Positions 1-8,554 of a DNA stretch of 64,000 nucleotides are shown piece after piece. The number at the start of each line of letters is the position of its first letter. Positions within the stretch are counted from its first letter, which is position 1. The notes under the pieces are model-generated. The model saw only the letters and a list, made by a program, of their open reading frames with translations. It was not told the DNA's origin and did no database searches. The DNA is from Negativicutes bacterium (GTDB lineage: Bacteria > Bacillota_C > Negativicutes > Sporomusales_B > JARLHX01). The stretch is taken from the NCBI GenBank assembly GCA_031292035.1, contig JARLHX010000092.1, positions 62,001 through 126,000 of the forward strand, in the 5' to 3' direction. The translations under genes and the position numbers were made by a program.

Positions 1-1
1 C

Positions 2-196
2 AAGAAGATCTTTTATCTGCACGGCCTGGCAGAGGGCGTCAGGCTGCTTTCAGCCGTCTGGGGGGCGATTGCCGCTGCGCGAGAGCAGGCGGCCGAGCCG
101 GCTGCCGACCTGGAACGGACCCGCGCCGCCGTGATGGCCGCGGAGTTTGAGTATAGTCACCATCGCCGCAGCCTTTTGGGCGAGCGGGAAAAATAA
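2..196 (+). CDS. C-terminal end of an unidentified protein (cut by window start)
   Basis: An open frame runs from the first bases to a TAA at 194-196 and encodes about 64 residues (begins KKIFYLHGLAEG, ends LLGEREK). It is rich in Ala, Glu and Arg and looks helical in its second half. There is no start inside the window, so this is the 3' end of a longer gene. I do not recognise the family. The next gene follows after 70 bp with its own ribosome site, so the two could be co-transcribed. Confidence 0.5.
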   Translation, partial: KKIFYLHGLAEGVRLLSAVWGAIAAAREQAAEPAADLERTRAAVMAAEFEYSHHRRSLLGEREK

Positions 197-266
197 GCGG
201 CTGGCAGGATTCTGGCCGGGGCGGCGGGAAATAATATAACTTGCAATCAGAGCAAAGGAGCAAAAC

Positions 267-896
267 GTGACAGAAAAGAGCGATGAAATCAAGCCCAACC
301 AGCCGGAACCCGATATCCATCCCTGGCTAGGTGTTCTCGTCCGGCCGCGCAGCACGCTGGAGCAGCTTTTGCGGCGCGAGACCCCGCAGTCGGCCCGGAC
401 CCTGTGGCTGTCCTTCACGGCGCTGGTTATCGCCTTTCTTTTTTTAGGGGCGACCTTCTATCCCGGCGATTTGGATCGAGCAGCTTTAAGGATGCGGCTG
501 GTATTTGCCACACCCTTTATTTTTGCGTTGTCTTATCTTTATTTCGTAGTGGAAAGTTATCTGCTGCACAAGGTCGGAGAATGGTTTGGCGGCCGCTCCA
601 CACCCGCGGCCATGCGGGTGATCAACGCGTATACCACCGTCATTCCCGGAGTGATCCTCGGGCCGCTGAATATCCTGGTGGCGGTGCTGCTTGACAAAGA
701 CTCGCTGGTGCGGGGCACGCTGGAAAATATTATTCTTGGCTGGACGGTCTATATTACCGCCGTTGGCATCGGCGTGGCAGCCGGCATCAACCCCTGGCGG
801 GGGCTTGCAGTTTATATCGTCACTCTGCTTTTCTGGCTGGCACTCGGCCTTCTCGCCGGAACGCTGTTATTCGGGCAACTGCCGACAGCCTTTTAA
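267..896 (+). CDS. Yip1-family integral membrane protein
   Basis: Encodes 209 residues. A polar N-terminus (about 45 residues, containing HPWLGVLVRPRSTLEQLL) is followed by four to five hydrophobic helices up to the C-terminus. The short amphipathic 'P-W-x-x-V-x-x-P-R' start and the helix spacing are typical of bacterial Yip1-domain proteins, whose function is generally unknown. The start is an ATG-like GTG after AGCAAAGGAG. An intrinsic terminator follows directly, so this is the last gene of its transcript. The family call rests on hydropathy and the N-terminal motif only. Confidence 0.6.
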   Translation: MTEKSDEIKPNQPEPDIHPWLGVLVRPRSTLEQLLRRETPQSARTLWLSFTALVIAFLFLGATFYPGDLDRAALRMRLVFATPFIFALSYLYFVVESYLLHKVGEWFGGRSTPAAMRVINAYTTVIPGVILGPLNILVAVLLDKDSLVRGTLENIILGWTVYITAVGIGVAAGINPWRGLAVYIVTLLFWLALGLLAGTLLFGQLPTAF

Positions 897-910
897 AAGA
901 AAAAGAGGAA

Positions 911-939
911 GCGACAGAGGAGGATCTGTCGCTTTTTTT
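911..939 (+). terminator. Intrinsic terminator after the Yip1 gene
   Basis: GCGACAGA / TCTGTCGC stem with a 6-nt loop followed by seven T. It ends the upstream transcript. Confidence 0.85.
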
Positions 940-981
940 ATGGATCGATCGCGGGACGGCTGGCAGGTCGTCTTTTTTTTA

Positions 982-1010
982 TTGACTGGGGGAAATTACC
1001 ATGATAAAAA
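982..1010 (+). promoter_or_regulatory. SigA-type promoter of the outer-membrane barrel gene
   Basis: TTGACT (982-987), 17-bp spacer, TAAAAA (1005-1010). It lies about 110 bp before the start codon at 1119. Confidence 0.5.
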
Positions 1011-1118
1011 ACGGAAAAAATGGCAGAGGCAAAGGACCGGGAGCATATATTAGACCATAAATATTTTGCGGCAAAGGGATGGTACTGACAACAGATGCTG
1101 CAAATAGGAGGTTGGAAA

Positions 1119-1793
1119 ATGAAGAAAATTGCTATGATTGTCACTTGCCTGCTGCTACTATGCAACATGGCGCTGGCCTCGCCCCTGATGGATTTTTCTC
1201 AGGGTAAGGGCTCTATCGACCTGACCTGGCGCAACGCGGACACTAATCTGTCAGGCCCCGGGTATAGTCAAGACTTCGCCAAAAACTATAACCTGGAGGG
1301 GGGACTGACCTACGGCCTGGGCAATAAATTTGCCTTTCAGTTCCGGACCTTTGAGGCTAAATCAGGCGATACTATTACTACTACGCCGCTGTTTGCTCCC
1401 GACAGAGCCAACTTCAAACTAACCACCAACGAATATAATGTCCTCTACAAGCTGGACAAAAATCTTGCCGCTTATGCCGGACTGGTCACCGCTAAAGGTA
1501 CGTTTGCCGACCTTACCTTCCCGGGGAACAGTGGTGGTACCAACACCCGGAATTTCTGGCAGGTGGGCTTGGTGGGCAGTACTGAGATCGCCAAACGGAC
1601 GACGCTGTGGGCCAATGTGGCGGCTGGCACCGATCTGACCAACTGGGGCGTGGGGGTCAGCTATGCATTTACTCCCAGCTGGGAACTCAATGTCGACTAT
1701 CGCGATTTCCAGGCTAAAAATTTGACTATTCCCGGCGGTAAAGTGGACGGTAAAGCCAAAGGGGTGGGCATCGGCGTTACTTATAAGTTTTGA
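1119..1793 (+). CDS. Outer-membrane beta-barrel protein (porin-like)
   Basis: Encodes 224 residues with a Sec signal peptide (MKKIAMIVTCLLLLCNMALA, cleavage after ALA). The mature part consists of alternating polar/hydrophobic strands with repeated aromatic-ended segments (for example NLEGGLTYGL and WELNVDYRDF) and ends in ...GVGIGVTYKF. A C-terminal aromatic Phe after a beta strand is the usual insertion signal of outer-membrane barrels. This is strong evidence for a diderm host. The ATG at 1119 is preferred over the upstream in-frame ATG at 1095 because ATAGGAGG lies 6 nt before it and the signal peptide begins there. Substrate or role is unknown. It has its own promoter and terminator. Confidence 0.7.
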   Translation: MKKIAMIVTCLLLLCNMALASPLMDFSQGKGSIDLTWRNADTNLSGPGYSQDFAKNYNLEGGLTYGLGNKFAFQFRTFEAKSGDTITTTPLFAPDRANFKLTTNEYNVLYKLDKNLAAYAGLVTAKGTFADLTFPGNSGGTNTRNFWQVGLVGSTEIAKRTTLWANVAAGTDLTNWGVGVSYAFTPSWELNVDYRDFQAKNLTIPGGKVDGKAKGVGIGVTYKF

Positions 1794-1807
1794 GTGCGGC
1801 ACATAGC

Positions 1808-1839
1808 AAAAGACCCGGAGAAAAGTCTCCGGGTCTTTT
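1808..1839. terminator. Bidirectional terminator between barrel gene and tyrS
   Basis: Perfect 13-bp stem AAAAGACCCGGAG / CTCCGGGTCTTTT, loop AAAAGT. It sits between two convergent genes and has T-tracts on both strands. Confidence 0.9.
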
Positions 1840-1851
1840 GCGTATCGGATA

Positions 1852-3069
1852 CTATTCGACCACAATGCGGTGGTAGTTTTTCTTGCCTTTGCGGATAAGG
1901 AGACTGCCGTTTTCAAGGAGGTCGGCGGTAAGGAGAAGGTCGGGGTCGGTGACTTTGGTGTCGCCAAGGTAAAGTCCGCCGCCCTGGATGAGCCGTCGGC
2001 CTTCGCCTTTGGAGGGGATGATGGCGGTGGCGGCCAGGATGTCGAGCAGTTTGCCGCCCACCTCAGCGGCGGTGATGGTAACGGTGGGGGCGTTGTCGAG
2101 GGCTCCGGCTCCGCCGAAGAGGGCCTCGGCTGCCTGGCGGGCCTTGTCGGCTTCGCCTTCGCCGTGGATGAGTTTGGTGACCTCAAAGGCCAGCGTCTTT
2201 TTGGCGATGTTGATTTCCTGGTCGCGTAGAGCTCCCAGCCGCCGGACTTCGTCCATCGGCAGGAAGGTGAGGAGGGCCAGGCATTTTTCCACATCGGCAT
2301 CGTCGACGTTGCGCCAGTACTGGTAAAAGTCATAGGGCGAGGTTTTGGCGGCATCTAGCCAGAGGGCACCTTTTTCGGTTTTGCCCATCTTGCGGCCGTC
2401 GCTGGTAGCCAGCAGGGTGAAGGTCAGGCCATAAGCCAGTTTGCCTTCTTTGCGGCGGATGAGGTCGGCTCCGGCGAGGATGTTCGACCACTGGTCGTCA
2501 CCGCCCATCTGCATGACGCAGCCGGTCTGGCGGTTGAGCTCGAGAAAGTCGTAGGCCTGCATGAGCATATAGTTGAACTCGAGGAAGGACAGGCCCTTTT
2601 CCATCCGCTGCTTGAAGCAGTCGGCGGTGAGCATGCGGTTGACCGAAAAGTGGACGCCGATCTCGCGGAGAAATTCGACATAGTTGAGCTGGAGCAGCCA
2701 ATCGGCGTTGTTGAGCATCAAGGCTTTGCCGTCTGAGAAATCGATGATGCGGCGCATCTGCTCTTTGAACCGTTCGCCGTTGGCGCTGATCTCTTCGAGG
2801 GTCAGCATCTTGCGCATGTCGGTTTTGCCGGAGGGGTCACCGACCATGGTGGTGCCGCCGCCGATGAGGCAGATGGGGCGATGGCCGGCCTGCTGCATGT
2901 GGCTCATGACCATCATCGCCAGGAAATGGCCGACATGCAGGCTGTCGGCGGTGGGATCGAAGCCAATATAAAAGGTGATTTTTTCTTTGGCAAAGAGTTC
3001 GGCTATTTCGTCCTCATGGGTAAGTTGCTGGACATAGCCCCGCTCTTTTAAGGTATCAAGTACGGACAT
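1852..3069 (-). CDS. tyrS: Tyrosyl-tRNA synthetase (TyrS)
   Basis: Class I aminoacyl-tRNA synthetase that charges tRNA-Tyr. About 405 residues, normal for bacterial TyrRS of the KFGKT type. The HIGH-like motif is SLHVGHFL near residue 48 and the KMSKS-equivalent is KMGKTEKG near residue 229. MQAYDFLEL and GGDDQWSNI are the tyrosine- and adenylate-binding segments. The last ~65 residues form an S4-like RNA-binding domain. The ATG at 3069 is chosen because AAGGAGG lies 7 nt upstream; a TTG at 3075 would sit against the ribosome site. Expression is controlled by the T-box leader just upstream. Confidence 0.97.
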   Translation of the reverse strand: MSVLDTLKERGYVQQLTHEDEIAELFAKEKITFYIGFDPTADSLHVGHFLAMMVMSHMQQAGHRPICLIGGGTTMVGDPSGKTDMRKMLTLEEISANGERFKEQMRRIIDFSDGKALMLNNADWLLQLNYVEFLREIGVHFSVNRMLTADCFKQRMEKGLSFLEFNYMLMQAYDFLELNRQTGCVMQMGGDDQWSNILAGADLIRRKEGKLAYGLTFTLLATSDGRKMGKTEKGALWLDAAKTSPYDFYQYWRNVDDADVEKCLALLTFLPMDEVRRLGALRDQEINIAKKTLAFEVTKLIHGEGEADKARQAAEALFGGAGALDNAPTVTITAAEVGGKLLDILAATAIIPSKGEGRRLIQGGGLYLGDTKVTDPDLLLTADLLENGSLLIRKGKKNYHRIVVE

Positions 3070-3094
3070 TGGCAAGCCTCCTTCTATTGGGGGA

Positions 3095-3380
3095 AATAAT
3101 AAAACCCGTCCCTTGGTCAGGGACGGGGATAACCCGCGGTACCACCCTTGTTGCTGTATGTAACAGCCGCTTTCTGAAGGCGGCTATTGATCAGCACCGA
3201 CCTTCTTATCACCTGTAACGGCGGTGCGCCGGCCCGGCCTACTTGCTGCTGCTTTCGGCCTGCTGCTCGCAGGTGTATTTTCCGCCAGTCCGCCTGCCGG
3301 GTTTCACCATCCCCCGGCTCTCTGCAAGGCCAAATCCAGCATACTTTTCCCGCTCATCGCATTTTTTCCTGTGAAATACT
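3095..3380 (-). promoter_or_regulatory. Tyrosine T-box riboswitch in the tyrS leader
   Basis: The minus strand carries the conserved T-box sequence AAGGGTGGTACCGCGGGTT (3149 to 3131). It is followed by an intrinsic terminator with stem CCCGTCCC / GGGACGGG (3105-3127) and a T-rich tail. In Stem I the specifier-loop context GGAAAATACACC presents UAC (3277-3275), a tyrosine codon, which agrees with the downstream gene. By T-box logic, uncharged tRNA-Tyr pairs with UAC and the T-box bulge to form the antiterminator, so tyrS is read when charged tRNA is scarce. The 5' boundary is approximate. Confidence 0.93.
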
Positions 3381-3386
3381 ACCTGT

Positions 3387-3415
3387 AATATAGCAGGATA
3401 ATTGCAGGTTGTCAA
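3387..3415 (-). promoter_or_regulatory. SigA promoter of the tyrS T-box transcript
   Basis: Consensus TTGACA (3415-3410), 17-bp spacer, TATATT (3392-3387). The predicted start of transcription is directly before the T-box leader. Confidence 0.85.
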
Positions 3416-3571
3416 TGCTCGCGCGGCTTGGCAGGTTGAGCGCCGCTAAGGGAGCGGTTTTCGCTGGTTGGAAAAAATTCAGCAGACTTCGACAAAGTAA
3501 TGTAGGAAAATCGCCGCCAAGCTGGAATAGTATTGTTACAACCATCACAGTAGGAGAAAGAAAGGAACCGA

Positions 3572-4186
3572 TTGCCTGTGCGCTACGATTATGGTTATCT
3601 GATCGCCATGTTCAAGTCTCTGCCGGTGGCATCGCTGATCATCGACGCCGAGGGAACGGTGTTGTCAGTAAATAATGCGCTGAAGCAGGCTTTTGGCGTG
3701 CAAGAGATGCGGGCTCCCTCGCTGGGGGGAATTGTCCTCAATTGTCTGCACCAAAACGATGACCCGGGCGGCTGCGGCAAAGGGAAATTCTGTCCGGAAT
3801 GCATCATCCGCAAGACGGTGGTGATGGCCATTGCCGACCGTGGCGAGGTCCACCGCAAAGGCAAGTTCTCGCAGCTACGGGACGGGGAGGTAAAGGAACT
3901 GACCCTGCTGGTCAGCGCCGCCTTTGTGCCCTATGGCGTGGAACAGACGGCGGTGGTCACCATCGAGGATGTGTCCAATGTGACCATTCTGCAAGGCTTG
4001 CTGCCCCTTTGCTCATCCTGTAAGAAGATCCGTGATACCGGCGGCTTGTGGCGCATGATCGACAGATATGTCCAGGAAAATTCGGAGATCGAATTCACGC
4101 ACGATGTCTGTCCTGAGTGTAGTGATACTCTGATGAGCAAGTGGCGAAAAACAGAAGAAGCGACCGACCCGGACCCTCAAAAGTGA
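3572..4186 (+). CDS. PAS-domain protein with two cysteine-rich segments
   Basis: Encodes 204 residues. Residues ~8-115 look like a PAS sensor (SLPVASLIIDAEGTVLSVNNAL) carrying an inserted Cys cluster (CLHQNDDPGGCGKGKFCPEC). The C-terminal ~55 residues match a conserved module often found after PAS or receiver domains: LPLCSSCKKIRDTGG...FTHDVCPECSD, with two CxxC pairs that could bind metal. There is no output domain or membrane segment, so it is probably a cytoplasmic sensor or adaptor, possibly redox- or metal-responsive. Start is TTG after GAAAGGAA; the GTG two codons later is an alternative. The stop codon lies in the loop of its own terminator. Confidence 0.7.
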   Translation: MPVRYDYGYLIAMFKSLPVASLIIDAEGTVLSVNNALKQAFGVQEMRAPSLGGIVLNCLHQNDDPGGCGKGKFCPECIIRKTVVMAIADRGEVHRKGKFSQLRDGEVKELTLLVSAAFVPYGVEQTAVVTIEDVSNVTILQGLLPLCSSCKKIRDTGGLWRMIDRYVQENSEIEFTHDVCPECSDTLMSKWRKTEEATDPDPQK

Positions 4187-4206
4187 GGAGCCGGGTCGGC
4201 TTTTTT
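4164..4206 (+). terminator. Intrinsic terminator overlapping the end of the PAS gene
   Basis: CCGACCCGG (4164-4172) pairs with CCGGGTCGG (4191-4199), followed by six T. The TGA stop at 4184-4186 is inside the loop. Confidence 0.85.
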
Positions 4207-4214
4207 ATTGGGGA

Positions 4215-4709
4215 CTATTTGTGAGTTCGCCGGCAAACCATTTCGCAATAGTCGTCGCCATCGAGGACATTTTTCAAATGCACGAGATCACTGTCAGGAT
4301 GAAAGGCAGTAAATTTGGCTTGGTCAACCAGGCAGTAAAGGCGGCCGAACTCGGCGAAGTCTTTGTCCAGCCAGTATTCGGCAAAGGGGCAATAGGTGAT
4401 CCGGATATGGGTGGCGTTTTCGCCTTGAGCCGCTTTTTCCACCTCCCAGCCGAAAGAAGGGAGGTCTGGAAGGGCGCCGTAGTTTTCCGGGACATGTTCG
4501 TGCCCGGCCTGCAGAACCTTGTCCCGTTGCTGGGCTCCTCGCTCGGTGCCGTAAGCCCATACTGCCTTGCTGATGATGTCCTTGGCTTTATCAGGACCGA
4601 CGGCGGCGATGATCTCCCGGCTCAGATGATAGTAGAGCCCAGCCGTCAGTTTTCCCATCTGCCTTACCTGGTTCACAGCCTCTGTTTTACAGACCGTTTG
4701 TTCAGTCAT
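4215..4709 (-). CDS. L-2-amino-thiazoline-4-carboxylic acid hydrolase-like protein
   Basis: Encodes 164 residues, soluble. The central helical part (YHLSREIIAAVGPDKAKDIISKAVWAYG) and the C-terminal half with ITYCPFAEYW and a terminal cysteine region (DGDDYCEMVC) match the ATC-hydrolase-like family, named for an enzyme of L-cysteine formation in Pseudomonas. Most family members in anaerobes have no proven substrate, so the name marks family rather than activity. ATG 4709 is chosen because AAGGAG lies 8 nt upstream; the in-frame GTG at 4718 overlaps that site. Confidence 0.65.
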   Translation of the reverse strand: MTEQTVCKTEAVNQVRQMGKLTAGLYYHLSREIIAAVGPDKAKDIISKAVWAYGTERGAQQRDKVLQAGHEHVPENYGALPDLPSFGWEVEKAAQGENATHIRITYCPFAEYWLDKDFAEFGRLYCLVDQAKFTAFHPDSDLVHLKNVLDGDDYCEMVCRRTHK

Positions 4710-4740
4710 TTGCTCCACTCCTTGTACCTTGCTCGAATAG

Positions 4741-4796
4741 CCTCAAAATGACCAATCAGAAGGCAAGCCGCCCTTAGCTGATTGGTCATTTTGAGG
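4741..4796. repeat. Perfect 19-bp inverted repeat between two minus-strand genes
   Basis: Left arm CCTCAAAATGACCAATCAG (4741-4759), right arm its exact complement (4778-4796), 18-nt spacer that can itself pair AAGG/CCTT. No long T-run follows on either strand, so it is not a classical terminator. It lies 10 bp beyond the DUF427 stop and 31 bp before the start of the ATC-hydrolase-like gene. Confidence 0.85.
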
Positions 4797-4806
4797 GTTT
4801 CTAAGG

Positions 4807-5094
4807 TTATTCTTTGACCACTTTGACGTTGTGCCAAAAGGCGATGTAGTCTTTGATGTTGACGGCCTCGGGTTTGGGGTCGGGATAGTACCAGGCGGCG
4901 TTTTCATCTGCCGTGCCCCCTGCCGTCACGCTGTAGTAGCTGGCTAGGCCTTTCCAGGGGCAGACGGTGTGGTGGTCGCTGGCTTTGAGGTACTCCATCT
5001 TGACGTCTTTCGCCGGGAAGTAGTAGTTGCCTTCCAGCAGGATAGGGCTGTCGGTCGCGGCGATGAGGGTGTCATTTAAGTAGGCTTTGACCAT
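4807..5094 (-). CDS. DUF427 domain protein
   Basis: Encodes 95 residues, the size of a single DUF427 domain. Recognisable pieces are VKAYLNDTLIAATDSPILLEGNYYFP, the family motif TVCPWKGLASYYSV, and DYIAFWHNVKV near the C-terminus. DUF427 proteins are small soluble beta-rich proteins without an established reaction. The ATG is preceded by AAAAGAGGG. It is the next gene after the ABC transporter operon on the same strand and may be read with it, because no terminator lies between them. Confidence 0.85.
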   Translation of the reverse strand: MVKAYLNDTLIAATDSPILLEGNYYFPAKDVKMEYLKASDHHTVCPWKGLASYYSVTAGGTADENAAWYYPDPKPEAVNIKDYIAFWHNVKVVKE

Positions 5095-5118
5095 GGGTAT
5101 CCCTCTTTTCTAACGAAT

Positions 5119-5775
5119 TTAGTCGGGGGTTCCGTTTATGGACCGCGCAGCCCGGCGCTCCAACCAGCTCAGGGCGCGTTCGGCGGTGACGGCGGTGATG
5201 GCCACCAGCAGGGTCCCGGTAAGGAGCATGCCGTCATGGAAGGTGCGAATACCCTGGAGAATGACTGTTCCCAGGCCGCCGGCGCCGATGAAGACAGCGA
5301 AGGTGGCCACCGAGATATTCATGACCACCGAGGTGCGGATGCCGGCGATGATTTTGGGAAAAGCCAGCGGCAGCTCCACCCGCCAGAGCAACTGCCAGCC
5401 GCCGGCTCCCATTCCCCGGGCAGCTTCGATGATGGCCGGGTCGATGTCGGCCAGGCCGGAGCGGGTATTGTAGAGGACGGGCAGGATGCCATAGATGACC
5501 AGGGCCACCAGGGCGGGGAAATCGCCGATCCCCAGCAGGGGAATGAGGAGGCCGAAGAGGGCCAGAATGGGAATGGTGTAGAGGACGCCGGCGGTTTTGA
5601 GCACCGGCTGGCGAAGGCGCGGCAGGCGGTGGATGACGATTGCCAGCGAAACGCCAAGGATGGTGGTCAGCGCGCTGGAAACGGCAACCAGATAAAGCTG
5701 GCCGTTGAAGGCGGCCAGGAGAACGTCGGGTTTGTCGTGCAGGAAGCGGATGGACTGGGCAAACATTGTTTCCAT
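5119..5775 (-). CDS. Osmoprotectant ABC transporter permease (distal, OpuC type)
   Basis: Encodes 218 residues with six hydrophobic segments and the permease loop EAARGMGAGGWQLLWRVELPLAFPKIIAGIRT, which contacts the ATPase. LYTIPILALFGLLIPLLGIG is typical of OpuBB/OpuCB/OpuCD-like permeases for glycine betaine, choline or carnitine. Last gene of a four-gene operon. The start codon is one base after the stop of the ATPase gene, with AAGGAGG inside the end of that gene, which indicates translational coupling. Confidence 0.88.
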   Translation of the reverse strand: METMFAQSIRFLHDKPDVLLAAFNGQLYLVAVSSALTTILGVSLAIVIHRLPRLRQPVLKTAGVLYTIPILALFGLLIPLLGIGDFPALVALVIYGILPVLYNTRSGLADIDPAIIEAARGMGAGGWQLLWRVELPLAFPKIIAGIRTSVVMNISVATFAVFIGAGGLGTVILQGIRTFHDGMLLTGTLLVAITAVTAERALSWLERRAARSINGTPD

Positions 5776-5776
5776 G

Positions 5777-6856
5777 CTAACCCTCCTTGGTCCGCAGCAG
5801 GCGGGAACAGGACTCGAAGGTGACTGCTCCGAGCAGCTTGCCGCCGTCCACGACCGGCAGCCAGCAGGTGCCGCCTGTCAGCATTTTTTCGATGGCGGTC
5901 CCGACAGAGGCGGCAGGGTCGAGGGGGTGAGGCGAGGGGCGGATGTCGGCGAGCCGGGGACCGGAGGCGCCTCGGGCAACCAGACTTTTTTCAATGACGC
6001 CAAGCAGTCTGCCGGCGGTGTCGGCGACCAGGGCGTGTTCCCAGCGGCTGTCGGCCGGGCGGTCTAGGCCCGGCGGTCCGATGATCGGCATTGTCTCATC
6101 GAGGGCGGTGAGGACCGGCAGGGTGGCCAGCACGTCAAAAAGAACCCGGGGGCCGAGAAACTGCCGGATGAAGGGCTCGTCGGTTTTGATGAGCTGCTGG
6201 GGACTGCCGACGGTGATCAGCCGGCCGTCCTTCATGACGGCAACGCGGTTGCCGAGTTTGAAGGCTTCCTGGATGTCGTGGGTCACAAAAAGAATGGTTT
6301 TACGCATGCTGCGCTGGAGTTCGAGGATGACTTCCTGGAGCTGCTGGCGGGTGATGGGGTCCAGTGCGCCGAAGGGTTCGTCCATCAGGATGACCGCCGG
6401 GTCGGCAGCCAGGGCCCTGGCGACGCCCACCCGTTGCTGTTGTCCGCCGCTGAGCTGGCGGGGGCGCTTGTCGAGGTAGTCGGCTGACAGTCCCACCTTC
6501 TGGATCAGTTCTTCGGTCCGGGCGTCGCGCTGGTCTTTGGCCATCCCGGTCAGGTCGAGGACGAAAGCGATATTATCCCGTACTGTCAGATGGGGCAGCA
6601 GGCCGACCTGCTGGATGACATAGCCGATGGTCCGCCTAAGCGGTACCGGGTCGGCGGCGGCGGTGTCTTTGCCGTGGATGAGAATCCGGCCGGAGGTTAG
6701 GGGAATAAGGCGATTGACGAGTTTGAGCAGGGTGGTTTTGCCACAGCCCGAGGGCCCGACCACCACCAAGGTCTCGCCGGAGTGGACCTCCAAAGAGACA
6801 TCGTCGACCGCCGTTTCGCGGCCGTATTGTTTGCTGACATGCTCCAGACGAATCAT
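5777..6856 (-). CDS. Osmoprotectant ABC transporter ATP-binding protein with CBS pair
   Basis: Encodes 359 residues. Walker A is GPSGCGKTTLLK (~residue 35), the signature is LSGGQQQRVGVARAL, Walker B is VILMDEPFGALD, and the H-loop is FVTHD. Residues ~245-355 form two CBS motifs (LVADTAGRLLGVIEKS and WLPVVDGGKLLGAVTFE). In OpuA/OpuC ATPases the CBS pair senses ionic strength or nucleotides and gates transport. It belongs with the flanking permeases and the binding protein. Starts at ATG after GAGGTGG. Confidence 0.92.
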   Translation of the reverse strand: MIRLEHVSKQYGRETAVDDVSLEVHSGETLVVVGPSGCGKTTLLKLVNRLIPLTSGRILIHGKDTAAADPVPLRRTIGYVIQQVGLLPHLTVRDNIAFVLDLTGMAKDQRDARTEELIQKVGLSADYLDKRPRQLSGGQQQRVGVARALAADPAVILMDEPFGALDPITRQQLQEVILELQRSMRKTILFVTHDIQEAFKLGNRVAVMKDGRLITVGSPQQLIKTDEPFIRQFLGPRVLFDVLATLPVLTALDETMPIIGPPGLDRPADSRWEHALVADTAGRLLGVIEKSLVARGASGPRLADIRPSPHPLDPAASVGTAIEKMLTGGTCWLPVVDGGKLLGAVTFESCSRLLRTKEG

Positions 6857-6881
6857 TGCGCCACCTCGTTGACTGGTTATA

Positions 6882-7796
6882 TTACAGCAGTTTCTGGGAC
6901 TCCAGGAACTTTTTGGCCACTTCGGCCGGGTCTTTCTTTTCGACTTCCACCTGGTAATTGAGCTCAGTCATGGTGGCTTCGCTGATTTTGCCGGAAAGGA
7001 GGTTGAGTGTTTCGACTACTTTGGGGTATTTCTGGGCGATGTCTTTGCGGACAAGGAAGGCGGTTTCATAGGGCGGGAAGAAATGTTTATCGTCTTCCAG
7101 CAGGGTCAGGTCATACTGTTTGAGCCGCCCGTCGGTGGAGAAAACCAGGGCCACGTCGGCCTGTTTTTGTTTTAGCCCTTCATAGTAAAAGTTGACGTCG
7201 ACTGATTTTTGTTTGCCGTCCAGGCCGTAGACCTTTTTCAGGCCGGGGTATTCGTCATCTCTGGTGAAGGAGGTGGCGTCGCCCAGCAGGGTCAGGCCGG
7301 ACCGGGCCGCCAGGGCGGAAATGGTTTTGGCGCTCAGCCCTGCGGCGGTTTCTTTGGTTACCGCCAGGGCAAAGGTATTTTGAAAGCCGAGGGAGGGCAG
7401 CCATTCGATGCCGTATTTTTGGGCGTAGAGGTCTTTGACTTTGCTATACATGACATTTTTGTCGTATTCCACCGGCTGTTTGAGGATGGCCATCCAGGCG
7501 GTGCCGGTGTATTCGGGGTAGATGTCGATCTGGCCTTTTTCCATAGCCGGGTGGAGCAGTTCGCTGGGGCCCATGCCGATTTTGCTTGTGTCGACATCGA
7601 CGCCGGCTTTGGCTTTTAAGAGCTCGGCAGCCATATGGCCGAGAATGTACTGTTCGGCAAAGGGTTTGGAGGCCAGGACCAGTTTGGGTTTGGCTGGAAC
7701 CTGCGGGGCGGCGGCCTTTTGGCCGCAGCCAGCGATGATTGCTGCCGTCAGCATGAGGGCGGTAGTGAAAGCAATGAACCGGATGCCGTTGTTCAC
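6882..7796 (-). CDS. Osmoprotectant-binding lipoprotein (OpuC/OsmF family)
   Basis: Encodes 304 residues. Signal peptide with lipobox (MLTAAIIAGCGQK) gives an N-terminal lipidated Cys, so the protein is held at the outer face of the inner membrane. The mature domain (KLVLASKPFAEQYILGHMAAELL, IDIYPEYTGTAWM) is the type II binding fold of glycine betaine/choline/carnitine receptors. Start is GTG at 7796 after GGAGGG. It is encoded between the first permease and the ATPase, the usual arrangement in opuC-like operons. Confidence 0.9.
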   Translation of the reverse strand: MNNGIRFIAFTTALMLTAAIIAGCGQKAAAPQVPAKPKLVLASKPFAEQYILGHMAAELLKAKAGVDVDTSKIGMGPSELLHPAMEKGQIDIYPEYTGTAWMAILKQPVEYDKNVMYSKVKDLYAQKYGIEWLPSLGFQNTFALAVTKETAAGLSAKTISALAARSGLTLLGDATSFTRDDEYPGLKKVYGLDGKQKSVDVNFYYEGLKQKQADVALVFSTDGRLKQYDLTLLEDDKHFFPPYETAFLVRKDIAQKYPKVVETLNLLSGKISEATMTELNYQVEVEKKDPAEVAKKFLESQKLL

Positions 7797-7813
7797 AGGC
7801 AGTCCCTCCTATG

Positions 7814-8479
7814 TCAGATTTGGGTCGCGTTATTTTCTGTGCCCATAGACCGGCGAAGGCTATTTTCCGCCGCTCCCAGGGCGTGATCGGCAGCCACGGC
7901 CATGACTGCCACCGGCAGGGTGCCGGCTAGGAGATAACCGGTATCAAGCATATGCATGCCCTGGAAAATCAGCACTCCGAGGCCGCCGGCCCCCACCAGC
8001 GCTCCCAGGGTGGTAATGCCGATGGTCAGCACCGACACCGTGCGCAGCCCGGCGAGAATGAAGGGCAGAGCCAGCGGCAGCTCCACTCGCCAGAGCAGCT
8101 GATTGGGGGTGGCGCCCATGCCGATGGCTGCTTCTTTGGCAAAAATGTCGACTTCGCTGATGCCGACATAGGTGTTGCGCAAGAGGGGCAGCAGGGCATA
8201 GATCAGGAGGGCGGCGATGGCCGGCGGTGCGCCCAGGCCGAGGAAGGGGATCAAAAAGCCGAGTAGGGCCAGAGATGGCACGGTGTAGAGCATACCGGCC
8301 AGATCGATGATTGGCGTGCCCAGGCGGGGATGGCGGGCGACCCATATACCGAGCGGTATGGCTACAGCCGCACCGGCGACAATGCCGGTCAGGGCCATGG
8401 TCAGATGTTCGCCGGTCAGCTGGAGCAGCTGGAGCCGGATGGTCCAGAAAAAAGCCAGGCTTTGCGACAGATCTTCCAT
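7814..8479 (-). CDS. Osmoprotectant ABC transporter permease (first gene of operon)
   Basis: Encodes 221 residues with about six membrane helices. It contains LYTVPSLALLGFLIPFLGLG and the ATPase-contact loop KEAAIGMGATPNQLLWRVELPLALPFILAGLRT. It is clearly paralogous to the permease at the other end of the operon, so the transporter is expected to use a permease heterodimer. ATG preceded by GGGAGG. First gene of the operon, directly behind the inverted-repeat leader at 8555-8607. Confidence 0.88.
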   Translation of the reverse strand: MEDLSQSLAFFWTIRLQLLQLTGEHLTMALTGIVAGAAVAIPLGIWVARHPRLGTPIIDLAGMLYTVPSLALLGFLIPFLGLGAPPAIAALLIYALLPLLRNTYVGISEVDIFAKEAAIGMGATPNQLLWRVELPLALPFILAGLRTVSVLTIGITTLGALVGAGGLGVLIFQGMHMLDTGYLLAGTLPVAVMAVAADHALGAAENSLRRSMGTENNATQI

Positions 8480-8554
8480 GTTAGCCTCCCAAGATTTCTT
8501 ACCTAATCACGTTCGGCGGGGCCGGAAAAAATCCTACCGGAGAATGGCTGGCAA

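Noticed and set aside
5119..5775. Many 60-190-codon frames opposite the GC-rich transporter genes (also at 1988, 5236, 7209, 39259, 48223, 53247, 58784).
   Set aside because: Composition shadows of real genes: no ribosome sites, no family motifs and full overlap with confidently identified proteins.
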